A DNA stretch of 41,468 nt from CAZQKE01 sp964593865 (GCA_964593865.1 CAZQKE010000020.1:1-41468), one strand, 5' to 3'. Numbered from the stretch's first letter, positions 1 to 7,665 are shown. The notes: generated by a model not told the origin, from the letters alone. Numbers and translations are program-made.

Positions 1-570
1 GTCGCCTTTCCCGTCACCCATCGGGGGCCGGGCAACTTTGGCTTTATCTTTCAGGAAAAGGCACGGCGGCCCTTTTTGGTGGAGCGGGCCGAAGCGTTAG
101 GCGTCCCCGCCGGGCCGGAACGCGCCCGCCTGGTGCGGGGCGAGGAGATCACCCTGGCCGATGGCCGCACCGTCCGCCCCGATGACGTGCTGGGACCGGC
201 GCGGCCCGGCACGAAATTCGTGTTCGTGGGCGACGCGGCCCGCACCGAGGACCTGGTGGAGCCGGCCCGCCACGCCGACGCCCTGGTCATCGAAGCTACC
301 TACACCCGGCTGGAAGCCGATGTCGCCCGCGAGTTCGGCCATCTCACCGCCTACCAGGCGGCGGAGCTGGCGGCGGCAGCGGACGTGCGTTACCTAATCC
401 TGCATCACATCTCCCGCCGCTACACCGAACGGGAGATCCTGGACGAGGCGACGCCCGTTTTTGCCAACACCATCGTCGCCCGCGACCTGGACCACTTTCA
501 GATCCGCCGTGGGGCAGATCTGGTGCGGCTTAACCGCCGGCGGCACGGCGGCAACCGAGGTGAGGGATGA
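1..570 (+). CDS. RNase Z-like metallo-beta-lactamase fold protein (3' part)
   Basis: The gene is open at the left edge; about 189 residues of the C-terminal part are visible. RNase Z-type enzymes cut the 3' trailer from tRNA precursors using a two-zinc site. Supporting features are FVFVGDAARTEDLVEPA, which matches the late strand carrying the metal-ligand Asp (D in GDA), a following ADALVIEATY segment, GHLTAYQAAELA, and LILHHISRRY, which has the family's HxS/R pattern near the end. The early HxHxDH metal motif would lie upstream of the window. The first visible residues (VTHRGPGNFGF) are also in frame, so no start lies inside the window. The stop is immediately followed by degraded genes. It could instead be another MBL-fold hydrolase of the ElaC group. 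Confidence 0.72.
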   Translation, partial: VAFPVTHRGPGNFGFIFQEKARRPFLVERAEALGVPAGPERARLVRGEEITLADGRTVRPDDVLGPARPGTKFVFVGDAARTEDLVEPARHADALVIEATYTRLEADVAREFGHLTAYQAAELAAAADVRYLILHHISRRYTEREILDEATPVFANTIVARDLDHFQIRRGADLVRLNRRRHGGNRGEG

Positions 571-591
571 AAATCTCGACGGGTCAGTCTT

Positions 592-834
592 TGCCCGGAA
601 CTGCTAAAGCCGTTCACTGCCCCGTTGCAGGATGCCTCCCTGGGTGGGCAGGTCGTCGTCGCCATCCACCCGCCCGACCTGATCCGCCGGCTGCAACCGG
701 AAAAGGTCCCGGTCGCCGACCAAGAGGGCGTCACCCGCTTGACCTGGGCCGATACGTCGGACCTGGAAGAATGGCCGGCCGAATACACTTTGCGCGATCT
801 ATGGCTCATGGGCAACCTGGGAGGCCGTCCATGA
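592..834 (+). pseudogene. Relic of AAA ATPase C-terminus
   Basis: An in-frame stretch of about 80 codons without a proper start reads as the tail of an OLD/RecF-like AAA ATPase. VVVAIHPPDLIRRL resembles the switch region after Walker B (usually a THSP-type motif, here degraded to IHPP). The end, YTLRDLWLMGNLGGRP, matches the usual last residues of ATPases that sit directly before DUF4276 genes. No Walker A or Walker B is present, and the frame opens only at the stop of the preceding RNase Z-like gene, so the 5' three quarters are gone. It ends in a 4-base overlap with the DUF4276 relic, as in intact pairs. The family assignment rests on remembered family endings, not on a search. Confidence 0.6.
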
Positions 835-902
835 GGATCGTGCTGCCGGTCGAGGGTGCAACCGAAGTCGCTCTGAGACAGCATCTTACCCCCTTGCCTT
901 GA
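831..902 (+). pseudogene. Relic of DUF4276 protein N-terminus
   Basis: This 23-codon ORF starts inside the stop of the ATPase relic (ATGA overlap). It begins MRIVLPVEGATEVAL, closely matching the opening strand and E-G-x-T-E Toprim-like motif of DUF4276 proteins. It then runs out after HLTPLP at a stop that touches the ribosome-binding site of the next gene. Intact DUF4276 proteins are about 200 residues, so almost the whole gene is deleted. With the preceding fragment it marks a lost ATPase/DUF4276 pair, a gene pair usually found among mobile or defence-like genes. Confidence 0.55.
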
Positions 903-915
903 AAGGAGGAACCCG

Positions 916-1917
916 ATGCGATACGCCGAGTGCCCACCTGCCGAAGCGGTCGGTGCCATCCTGACCCGCAACATCGCCGGGGCCGATGGCCGCCGGGTGT
1001 TGAAAAAAGGCACACGCTTGACCCCGGAGCACGCGGCCCTGCTGACCGACCTGGGCCGCGCTACGGTGGAGGTCCTCTTTTTGGAGGCGGACGATGTTCA
1101 CGAAGACAAAGCGGCCCTCCTCCTGGCCGAGGCGATGCAGACGGAGCAGATTGTCGCCACGCGGGCCAGGGGTGGGCGGGTGAACCTGCGTACCGCCGTA
1201 GACGGCCTCCTGGTCGTGGATGCCGAGCGGCTGCTGGCCGTCAACATGCTGCCCGGCTTTGCCCTGGCCACCCGCCGTCAGCACGCCGTCGTCGGTCCCA
1301 ACCAGGAAAGCGATAACGTGGCGACCCTCAAGATCGTGCCTTATGCCGTCGCCCGCCGCGATCTGGACCGCGCCCTGGAGCTGGCCCGCGCCCGACCGGG
1401 CATCGTGGAGGTCCGGCCCTTCCGGGCGGGCCGCCGCGTGGCCATGCTCTTTGTCGCCGAAGAACCGGCCCAGGATCGGACCCGCGACGAGTACCTGCCG
1501 CCGACCCGCACCCGCTTGGCGCGGCTGGGGGCCGAGATCGTCGCCACAGAGGCCGTGCTCCCCGTGGAGGAGGACATCGCTCAAGCCGCCGCCCGCCTGG
1601 CAGAGACCGCCGATCTGCTCATCATCGCCGGGCAGACCTCGGTGCTCCATGAGGAGGACCCAACCCTCCGCGCCCTGCGCCGGGCCGGAGCCGACCTGAC
1701 CCTTTCCGGCGCGCCGGTGGAGCCGGGCAACCTGTTGGCCCTGGCCTACCTGCCCGGCTGCCCCGTGCTCTGCGCCCCCGGCTGTGCGAAAGGTCTCAAA
1801 CGCAACGTGATGGACCTGGCGTTGCCCCGCCTGCTCCTGGGCGACCGACTGGAGCGACGGGACGTGGCGGCGTGGGGGCTGGGTGGGTTCCTGACGGCGG
1901 CGGAAAGGAATCGGTAG
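916..1917 (+). CDS. Molybdopterin-binding domain protein (MoeA/MogA-like)
   Basis: A 333-residue protein. Residues about 1-160 contain a SAF/MoeA-N-like stretch (AGADGRRVLKKGTRLTPEHAALL). Residues about 170-310 form a MoCF-type alpha/beta domain: VAMLFVAEEP, then a TRTRLARLGAEIV helix, DLLIIAGQTS, and a PGNLLALAYLPGCPVLCAPGC segment. Known relatives occur beside molybdenum hydroxylase or CO dehydrogenase-type genes and bind the pterin cofactor or its intermediates. No such enzyme is visible in this window. The start is fixed by an AAAGGAGG-type site at 902-909. The canonical MogA/MoeA GGTG signature is replaced by AGQT, so a catalytic role in molybdate insertion is doubtful. A DUF364 gene follows after 38 nt in the same direction. 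Confidence 0.78.
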   Translation: MRYAECPPAEAVGAILTRNIAGADGRRVLKKGTRLTPEHAALLTDLGRATVEVLFLEADDVHEDKAALLLAEAMQTEQIVATRARGGRVNLRTAVDGLLVVDAERLLAVNMLPGFALATRRQHAVVGPNQESDNVATLKIVPYAVARRDLDRALELARARPGIVEVRPFRAGRRVAMLFVAEEPAQDRTRDEYLPPTRTRLARLGAEIVATEAVLPVEEDIAQAAARLAETADLLIIAGQTSVLHEEDPTLRALRRAGADLTLSGAPVEPGNLLALAYLPGCPVLCAPGCAKGLKRNVMDLALPRLLLGDRLERRDVAAWGLGGFLTAAERNR

Positions 1918-1955
1918 AGTCGGGTTGGCAAGTTGGAAATTGGTGGGTTGAAACC

Positions 1956-2708
1956 ATGAGCGCGGTAGAAACGTTGCTGGCGAGTTTAAAAGAGGATCGG
2001 GCGGTGCGGCAGATCCTGGTCGGGGCTTTTTGGACGGCGGTGGTGCTGGAAGGCGATCCTCCCCGGGGCGGCCTGGCTTCCGCCCTGCGGGCCGAAAACA
2101 GCGGCCCCTGGCCCCCCGTGCGCCGACCGGGCCGTTTGCACGAACGCAGCGGGCGGGAACTGGCCCAACTGCTCCGCTCCGAGCGCGTGCTGGAAGCCAG
2201 TATCGGCATGGCCGCCTTCAACGCCCTGCTGGAAATAGACGAAACGCAGCTGACCGAGATCAACGCTGCCGACATCATCCTGGAGCGGGGCAGCGGCAAG
2301 CGGGTGGCCATCGTCGGCCACTTTCCCTTCATTGAGCGGGTGCGGGCTGCCGCCGCCGAGTGCTGGGTGCTGGAACTGCGCCCTGCCCCCGGCGACCTAC
2401 CCGCCGAGCGGGCCGCCGATGTGCTGCCCCAGGCCGACATCGTGGCCCTGACCGGCACATCGTTGCTCAACCACACCTTTGACGACCTGATAGCCCTGTG
2501 CCGTCCCGACGCCTACGTCCTGCTCCTGGGACCCAGCGCGCCGCTGACGCCGGTCCTGTTTGAGCTGGGCGTGGACGCCATCAGCGGCACGCGGGTAGAC
2601 GATGCGGAACGGGTATTGCTGTCTTTGGCACAAGGGGCTACCTTCCGTCAGATCAAGCGGGCCGGGGGCCTGCGCCTCCTCACCTGGACCCGCGAAACCG
2701 GGGCCTGA
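1956..2708 (+). CDS. DUF364 family protein (putative heavy-metal chelation domain)
   Basis: A 250-residue protein with the layout of the DUF4213/DUF364 family: an N-terminal domain ending in ASIGMAAFNALL, then VAIVGHFPFI, a dinucleotide-fold-like segment, ADIVALTGTSLLNHTFDDL, YVLLLGPSAPLTPVLFE and a closing GVDAISGTRVDDAERVL. Members are proposed, from structure, to chelate a metal or bind a pteridine-like ligand; the reaction is unknown. The ATG at 1956 is preferred because upstream in-frame codons overlap the preceding gene and give an unlike sequence. The gene lies between a molybdopterin-domain protein and a phosphonate-type transporter, which hints at metal-cofactor or oxyanion metabolism but does not prove it. 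Confidence 0.83.
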   Translation: MSAVETLLASLKEDRAVRQILVGAFWTAVVLEGDPPRGGLASALRAENSGPWPPVRRPGRLHERSGRELAQLLRSERVLEASIGMAAFNALLEIDETQLTEINAADIILERGSGKRVAIVGHFPFIERVRAAAAECWVLELRPAPGDLPAERAADVLPQADIVALTGTSLLNHTFDDLIALCRPDAYVLLLGPSAPLTPVLFELGVDAISGTRVDDAERVLLSLAQGATFRQIKRAGGLRLLTWTRETGA

Positions 2709-2720
2709 GCGGTGTAGAAT

Positions 2721-2749
2721 TTGCCAAGAAATCCATCTTGGGGTATGAT
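2721..2749 (+). promoter_or_regulatory. Sigma-70-type promoter of the phnD operon
   Basis: TTGCCA at 2721-2726 and TATGAT at 2744-2749 are separated by exactly 17 nt. Transcription would start near 2756, leaving a leader of about 105 nt before phnD. The site lies just after the DUF364 stop, so the transporter has its own promoter. Confidence 0.68.
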
Positions 2750-2861
2750 GAACCCGTCCCGTTGTGCCAACTTTACTCGGCAAAGGAGGTGAGGCATTCA
2801 AAACGAACCGGCTTTCCGGCGGTAAAGATCGTGAAACGACCAAGTGGAGAAGGAGGGAAAG

Positions 2862-3755
2862 ATGAAGCGAAACTTCTTGATCCTGGTGGTTCTGTTGCTC
2901 GTCGCCATGCTGACCCTGACCGGTTGTGGCGAGCCGAAGCTGGGCACGGAGGAAAACCCCATCATCATGTCCTTTGTGCCGTCCGGCGATACCCAGGAGA
3001 TCATGGCCAGCGGCGATCAATTGGCCCAGATGATCACCGAAAAAACCGGTTTGGTGGTCAAGGCCAATGTAGGCACCGACTATGCAGCCGTCCGCGAGGC
3101 AATGGGAGCGGGCAAAGCCCACATCGGCTGGCTCAACACCTTCAACTACGTCCTGGCCCATGAGAAATACGGCGTGGACGTGGCTCTGGTCACGGTGCGG
3201 TTCGGTTCAACCTCCTACAAAGGCCAGTTCAACGTTCGGGCCGACAGCGGCATCAAGACGCTGGAGGACCTGAAGGGCAAAGTGATGTGTTGGGTGGACC
3301 CCAACTCTACCTCCGGCTACATCATCCCCCGCATTATGCTCAAGGCCAACGGTATTGATCCCGACAAGGATTTTGCCAAGACCATTGAGGCCGGTTCTCA
3401 CAACAACTCGGTGATGGCCGTCTACAACGGCGATTGCGACGTAGGCGTATCCTACGCCGATGCCCGCAGCTCTGTGGAAAAGGACGTTCCCGACATCAAA
3501 GAGAAGGTCGTGGTCTTGGCAACCACCACCGACATCCCCAACGACAGCGTATCCTTCATCAAGGACTTTGACCCGGAAATGCGGGAAAAGATCGTCAATG
3601 CCCTGCTGGAGATTGCCGAATCGGAAGAAGGAAAGGCTGCCTTGGAGAACCTTTACTCCATTGCCGGGCTGCAGCGGGCGGATGACTCCTTCTACGATGG
3701 CTTCCGCGCCGACCTGAGCAAAGCGGGCATTGACATTGAGGAGCTGGCCAAGTAG
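2862..3755 (+). CDS. phnD: Phosphonate-type ABC transporter substrate-binding lipoprotein
   Basis: A 297-residue lipoprotein: signal peptide with lipobox LTGC (Cys22), then a two-lobe PhnD-like binding fold. Family features are IIMSFVPSGDTQEIM at the first strand, KTGLVVKANVGTDYAAVREAMGAG, AHIGWLNTFNYVLA, and the hinge segment with PNSTSGYIIPR, which carries the Ser-Thr-Ser group that normally contacts the phosphonate or phosphite oxygens. MAVYNGDCDVGVSYAD and IPNDSVSF are also typical. Start and AGGAGG site (2851-2856, 5 nt spacing) are clear. It captures the ligand outside the membrane and delivers it to the fused permease at 5074. No C-P lyase or phosphonatase gene is in the window, so the ligand (phosphonate, phosphite or other) is not determined. 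Confidence 0.9.
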   Translation: MKRNFLILVVLLLVAMLTLTGCGEPKLGTEENPIIMSFVPSGDTQEIMASGDQLAQMITEKTGLVVKANVGTDYAAVREAMGAGKAHIGWLNTFNYVLAHEKYGVDVALVTVRFGSTSYKGQFNVRADSGIKTLEDLKGKVMCWVDPNSTSGYIIPRIMLKANGIDPDKDFAKTIEAGSHNNSVMAVYNGDCDVGVSYADARSSVEKDVPDIKEKVVVLATTTDIPNDSVSFIKDFDPEMREKIVNALLEIAESEEGKAALENLYSIAGLQRADDSFYDGFRADLSKAGIDIEELAK

Positions 3756-3778
3756 GAGCTATGCATCCGGCACACTTG

Positions 3779-3817
3779 CAGACTTTGGAAGCCTCACCGG
3801 GAGACTTCCAAAGTCTG
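3779..3817 (+). terminator. Hairpin between phnD and phnC (attenuator or mRNA stabiliser)
   Basis: A perfect 13-bp inverted repeat (CAGACTTTGGAAG / CTTCCAAAGTCTG) has a 13-nt loop and is followed by TTTGTATTTG. The U-tract is short and the phnC ribosome-binding site begins 10 nt later, so it probably reduces transcription of phnC-phnE relative to phnD, or protects the phnD message, rather than fully ending it. Binding proteins are usually needed in excess of the permease, which fits. Confidence 0.6.
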
Positions 3818-3839
3818 TTTGTATTTGAGGAGGTGGCCC

Positions 3840-4607
3840 TTGCTGCGCGTAGAAAACCTGACCAAAGTCTTCCCCGACGGGACGGTCGCCCTCAAGAACG
3901 TCAGTTTTGAAGTCCAAGATGGCGAGTTTCTGGCCATCATCGGCCTGTCCGGTTCGGGGAAATCCACGTTGTTGCGTTGCATCAACCGCCTCATTGATCC
4001 CACCGAAGGGCGGGTTCTGTGGGACGATGTGGACATCACCGCTGCTCAAGGCAAGGAGCTACGCCACATCCGCCGCCAGATCGGCATGATCTTTCAGCAG
4101 TTCAACCTGGTCAAGCGCAGCAGCGTGCTGACCAACGTCCTTTCGGGCCGCCTGGGCTATGTCAACCCGTGGACCAGCCTCATCCATCACTTCCCGGCAG
4201 AGGACCACGCGCGGGCACTGGCCGCCTTGGAACGGGTGGGCATCCGCGAAAAGGCCGACAACCGGGCCGATCAACTTTCCGGTGGGCAACAGCAACGGGT
4301 TGGCATTGCCCGCGCGTTGATGCAAGAGCCGCGCCTGATGTTGGCCGATGAGCCGGTAGCCAGCCTGGACCCGGTGCTGGCCCATTCGATCTTGCGTTAC
4401 TTGGAGCAGCTCAACCAACAGGACGGCATTACCGTCCTGTGCAGCCTCCACTTTTTGGATCTGGTCCATCGTTACGCTACCCGCGTCATCGGCCTCAAGG
4501 ACGGGGAATTGGTGTTTGACGGGCTGCCCACCGAGCTGACCCACGAACGGTTCAAAGAGGTGTACGGCGAGGAAGCGGAGATGGTCGGTGTCGGCGGCGC
4601 GGGATAG
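3840..4607 (+). CDS. phnC: Phosphonate-type ABC transporter ATP-binding protein
   Basis: A 255-residue ABC ATPase that would power the importer. Walker A GLSGSGKST lies near residue 35, the Q-loop in GMIFQQFNLV, the signature LSGGQQQRVGIARAL near 146, Walker B LMLADEPVASLD near 166, and the H-loop in LCSLHFLDL. The PhnC-type insert with NVLSGRLGY and a W-rich segment between Q-loop and signature is present. The start is taken as TTG at 3840 because AGGAGG (3828-3833) lies 6 nt upstream and the protein then opens with LLRVENLTKVF as in the family; an upstream TTG at 3819 has no such site. The intact permease gene is separated by 466 bp of repeats. Confidence 0.9.
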   Translation: MLRVENLTKVFPDGTVALKNVSFEVQDGEFLAIIGLSGSGKSTLLRCINRLIDPTEGRVLWDDVDITAAQGKELRHIRRQIGMIFQQFNLVKRSSVLTNVLSGRLGYVNPWTSLIHHFPAEDHARALAALERVGIREKADNRADQLSGGQQQRVGIARALMQEPRLMLADEPVASLDPVLAHSILRYLEQLNQQDGITVLCSLHFLDLVHRYATRVIGLKDGELVFDGLPTELTHERFKEVYGEEAEMVGVGGAG

Positions 4608-4713
4608 TGGCGACTCAAGTCGCTCCTTTCGGGCCTGGGGCCGGGCGTATTCGTGCATTCGTGAATTCGCGCCCGATTCGGGGACGGCCCGCTTTGGCGG
4701 TTCCGGGGATTTG

Positions 4714-4786
4714 AACCGCGAAGGCGCAAAGGACGCAAAGGGAAGGAGAAAAAGAAGACCTTCGCGCTCTTGGCGTCTTGGCGGTT
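4714..4786 (+). repeat. Hairpin repeat element, copy 1
   Basis: A 73-bp imperfect palindrome. The left arm AACCGCGAAGGCGCAAAGG pairs with a right arm ending TTGGCGTCTTGGCGGTT; the loop is purine-rich (GGAAGGAGAAAAAGAAGA). The same element forms copy 2 here and the array at 35219-35491. Confidence 0.8.
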
Positions 4787-4903
4787 CCAACCGCGATTTT
4801 CTCTGTAAGTTGGAAACTTGCGCCACCGGGCCGGGCGTATTCGTGCATTCGTGAATTCGCGCCCGCTTCGTGGACGGCCCGCTTTGGCGGTTCCGGAGGT
4901 TTG

Positions 4904-4976
4904 AACCGCAAAGGCGCAAAGGGCGCAAAGGGAAGGAGAAAAAGAAGACCTTCGCGCTCTTGGCGTCTTGGCGGTT
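4904..4976 (+). repeat. Hairpin repeat element, copy 2
   Basis: Copy 2 lies exactly 190 bp after copy 1, has the same length, and differs from it at only a few positions (AACCGCAAAGG at the left end, GGGCGC for GGACGC). It shows that the flanking 190-bp unit was duplicated as a block. Confidence 0.8.
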
Positions 4977-5073
4977 CCAACCGCGTTTTCTCTGTAAGTT
5001 GGAAATTGCGCCACGGGGCGGGGCACATTCGCGTCCACTTCGTGGACGGCCCGCATTATTTCGAGGAATCGGC

Positions 5074-7644
5074 ATGAATGAAGGCAAGCAGAAACAACCG
5101 GCGCTGCTGCCGGCCTTGATGTCGCTGGTCGTGCCGGGCAGCGGTCAGTTTCTCCTGGGCCGACGAGGGCGGGGCATCGGCTTTTTGGCGTCCATCGTCG
5201 TTTTGGGCGGATTGATCGCCTGGCAGGGAACGACGGCGTTGCTGGCCCCCTTGCTGTTCCTCTGGCTGTGGGGGGCTTGGGACGCTTACCGTTTGGCGGT
5301 GGGGCAGGAAGGCCGTCTCGGCGTTCCCATCCTAACGGCGGTCCTCATCATCTACAGCTTGGCCTTTGTGGCAACGGAGGTGGACCTGGGCCGTTTGGTC
5401 TCCGATTGGCCCAAGATGCAGCCCTATCTCAAAGCCTTGCTCCAACCGGAGTTGATGGAATACCCCACCGAGGACAAGGTCGGCACGGCGCCGATCCAGG
5501 TCCCTTGCATAGAGCCGTTGCCCGCGCCGGATAAACAACCGTCGGAAGACCCCCGCCTTGTACCGGAGGTCCCCTGCGCCGATTTTGACGAAGCCGTAGT
5601 CATTGAAGGAGAAGGCTTTTTCCCCGATTTTGAAGGGGAGCTGTACTGGGTCAACCCCATCGGCGACGTACAGATGCTCCTGGTGGACGGCAAGCCCCAG
5701 ACCTTCCACACCGACGCCGAGGGCCGCTTCCGAACGACGGTCATCGTACCGCGCACATCGGTCCCCCTGGATAAGCTCCCCGGCCCCGGCGAAACGCAAA
5801 CCCATGTCATCCGTGCCGAGCAGCACAAGCCCTACGGTCGTCCCCGGCCAACACAGACCCTGAGTCTGGTTTTGGAAAAGATCGGCGAGACGGTGGCTCT
5901 GGCCTTCCTGGCCACGGTGTTGGGCATGGTCTTCGCCCTGCCGGTTAGCTTCCTGGCCGCCCGCAACCTGATGTGGGCTTCGCCGTTCACGCGGGGCATC
6001 TATTACGTGGTGCGGACGGTACTCAACATCGTGCGCTCCATCGAAACGCTGATGTGGGCCATCGTCTTTGCCGTGTGGGTGGGGCTGGGGCCGTTCGGCG
6101 GCATGTTGGCCCTAATGCTGCACACCATCGCCGCCCTGGGCAAACTCTATTCCGAGGCCATAGAAAGCATTGACCCCGGTCCCATTGAGGCGATACGTTC
6201 CACCGGGGCGACCATGCCCCAGGTGATCGTCTATGCCGTCCTGCCCCAGATCGTGCCCACCTTTTTGTCCTTCACCCTCTATCGCTGGGACATCAACGTC
6301 CGCATGTCCACGGTCATCGGCCTGATCAGCGACGCCGGGCTGGGCTTCTTGGTCATCCAGTGGGTGCGGCTCAACAACCTGCGGGCTATGGCGACGGCCA
6401 TCATCGCCATCGTGCTGGTGGTGGCGATCCTGGACTATGTTTCGGCCTGGCTGCGCAAGCGGATCATTGAGGGCACGCCCGCCACCCGCCGGGCCGGTCC
6501 CCTGCGTCGGGCGGCGACGACGGGACTGCTGTTGCTCGGCTTTGCCGCCGCCTTCATCTGGTCGTGGGATGTGGCCCAGGTCAGTTTCGTGGACCTGGCG
6601 CGGGGCACGCCGGAGGGGTTGCGCATCCTGCGCGATTTCGCCGTGCCGGAGCTGTTCACCCGGCCTACGGAGGAGCGGAGCGTCAGCGCCACGCTGCCGG
6701 TCCCCTGCGGCTCCGGCCCGACGGAACCGCCGCCGGTGAGCGGCCCCCGCGTGGACCTTTCCCTTTCCTGCGGGGAGGTGGGCGAGCCGCTGACCATCCG
6801 CGGCCATGAGCTCCCGCCCAACGAAAAGGTTTCGGTGCGCTGGGCCTTTTCCGACGGGGGCTATTTGCGGGTGCACAAGGATTGTTGCACCACCGATGGC
6901 AACGGCAACCTGATCTGGGAGACGAAAATCCATCCCCTGATGGAGGTGGACCCGGAGGCGGGCCGCGCCGAACCGGGCAAGGTGGTCATCACCTGGAAAG
7001 AGGTGGTCGGCGGGCCGCAACTCAGCGAAGCGTTCAAAGAGGTGGTCAATCTTTCGCTGGTAACGCTGCTCATGGCCCTGTTGGCCACGACGGTCGGCTC
7101 CCTCTTTGCCATCCCTATCAGTTTCTTGGCGGCCCGCAACATCATGGGCGGCCATCCCCTGGGCCGGGTGGTGTACGTCTTTACCCGCACCGTATTCAAC
7201 CTGTGGCGTTCGGTGGAGCCGATGATCCTGGTGGTCATCTGCGCCGCCTGGGTGGGCATCGGGCCGTTCGCCGGGGTGTTGGCCCTGGCCCTCAACAACA
7301 TCCCCAACTTGGGCAAGCTCTTTTCCGAAACCATTGAAGAGATTGACCCCGGCCCGGTGGAGGCCATCACGGCCACGGGGGCCAACAAGGCCCAGGTGCT
7401 GAGTTTCGCCATCGTGCCCCAACTGGTCCCCAAGTTCCTGGCCTTCATCCTCTACCAGTGGGACATCAATATCCGCATGTCCACGGTCATCGGCTTTGTG
7501 GGTGGCGGGGGCATCGGCCATTTTTTCCGCCTGCAGGTGGGGATGAACCAATATGCGGCGGCGGGAATGGCGGTCTGGGCCATCGTGATCATGGTCTGGA
7601 CGATGGATTACCTCAGTGCCAAAGCGCGGGAACGGTTGGCGTGA
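5074..7644 (+). CDS. phnE: Fused phosphonate-type ABC permease (PhnE-PhnE) with inserted soluble domains
   Basis: An 856-residue protein, about three times a normal PhnE. Residues 1-110 hold two to four membrane segments with PGSGQFLLGRRGRG, as in TM2-like proteins. Residues about 117-260 are soluble, with a beta-rich block (GEGFFPDFEGELYW). Permease unit 1 spans about 264-460, with EAA-type loop EAIESIDPGPIEAIRSTGA near 360. A further membrane helix (near 485-498) and a second soluble block (about 536-640, with GEPLTIRGHELPPNEKVSV) come next. Permease unit 2 spans about 655-856, with loop ETIEEIDPGPVEAITATGA near 752. One polypeptide therefore supplies both membrane halves that normally come from PhnE1 and PhnE2. 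The soluble blocks resemble IPT/Ig-like folds and should face outside. Start: ATG with GAGGA 6 nt upstream; upstream in-frame codons are repeat DNA. Confidence 0.88.
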   Translation: MNEGKQKQPALLPALMSLVVPGSGQFLLGRRGRGIGFLASIVVLGGLIAWQGTTALLAPLLFLWLWGAWDAYRLAVGQEGRLGVPILTAVLIIYSLAFVATEVDLGRLVSDWPKMQPYLKALLQPELMEYPTEDKVGTAPIQVPCIEPLPAPDKQPSEDPRLVPEVPCADFDEAVVIEGEGFFPDFEGELYWVNPIGDVQMLLVDGKPQTFHTDAEGRFRTTVIVPRTSVPLDKLPGPGETQTHVIRAEQHKPYGRPRPTQTLSLVLEKIGETVALAFLATVLGMVFALPVSFLAARNLMWASPFTRGIYYVVRTVLNIVRSIETLMWAIVFAVWVGLGPFGGMLALMLHTIAALGKLYSEAIESIDPGPIEAIRSTGATMPQVIVYAVLPQIVPTFLSFTLYRWDINVRMSTVIGLISDAGLGFLVIQWVRLNNLRAMATAIIAIVLVVAILDYVSAWLRKRIIEGTPATRRAGPLRRAATTGLLLLGFAAAFIWSWDVAQVSFVDLARGTPEGLRILRDFAVPELFTRPTEERSVSATLPVPCGSGPTEPPPVSGPRVDLSLSCGEVGEPLTIRGHELPPNEKVSVRWAFSDGGYLRVHKDCCTTDGNGNLIWETKIHPLMEVDPEAGRAEPGKVVITWKEVVGGPQLSEAFKEVVNLSLVTLLMALLATTVGSLFAIPISFLAARNIMGGHPLGRVVYVFTRTVFNLWRSVEPMILVVICAAWVGIGPFAGVLALALNNIPNLGKLFSETIEEIDPGPVEAITATGANKAQVLSFAIVPQLVPKFLAFILYQWDINIRMSTVIGFVGGGGIGHFFRLQVGMNQYAAAGMAVWAIVIMVWTMDYLSAKARERLA

Positions 7645-7665
7645 ATGCAGTGGGGCCTGTTCTCT

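Larger units (their letters stand above)
4638..5054 (+). repeat. 190-bp tandem composite repeat between phnC and phnE
   Basis: Two nearly identical 190-bp units (4638-4827 and 4828-5017) and a short third piece (5018-5054) fill the gap. Each unit opens with CCGGGCGTATTCGTGCATTC, continues through a GTGGACGGCCCGC-like block and TTTGGCGGTTCCGG, contains one hairpin element, and ends with TCTCTGTAAGTTGGAAA. Related blocks occur at 14137-14280 and 35145-35491. The unit is preceded at 4609-4643 by a block around GGCGACTCAAGTCG that recurs at 14137-14171. The ORFs that run through it are by-products of the repeat. It forms most of the 466-bp gap between phnC and phnE; no promoter is evident in it. 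Confidence 0.85.

Noticed and set aside
567..902. A 111-residue ORF starting at 567
   Set aside because: It has Arg/Pro/Gly-rich shadow composition; the other frames in this stretch carry the ATPase and DUF4276 relics.
4701..4722. tRNA T-arm-like GGTTCAAATCCCC on the minus strand
   Set aside because: It is part of the composite repeat, occurs in several copies, and has no acceptor stem, D-arm or anticodon arm around it.
4870..5073. N-terminal extension of the fused PhnE through the repeat
   Set aside because: It translates repeat DNA (the same peptide-like text appears in other repeat copies) and has no ribosome-binding site; ATG 5074 opens with PALLPALMSLVVPGSGQF.
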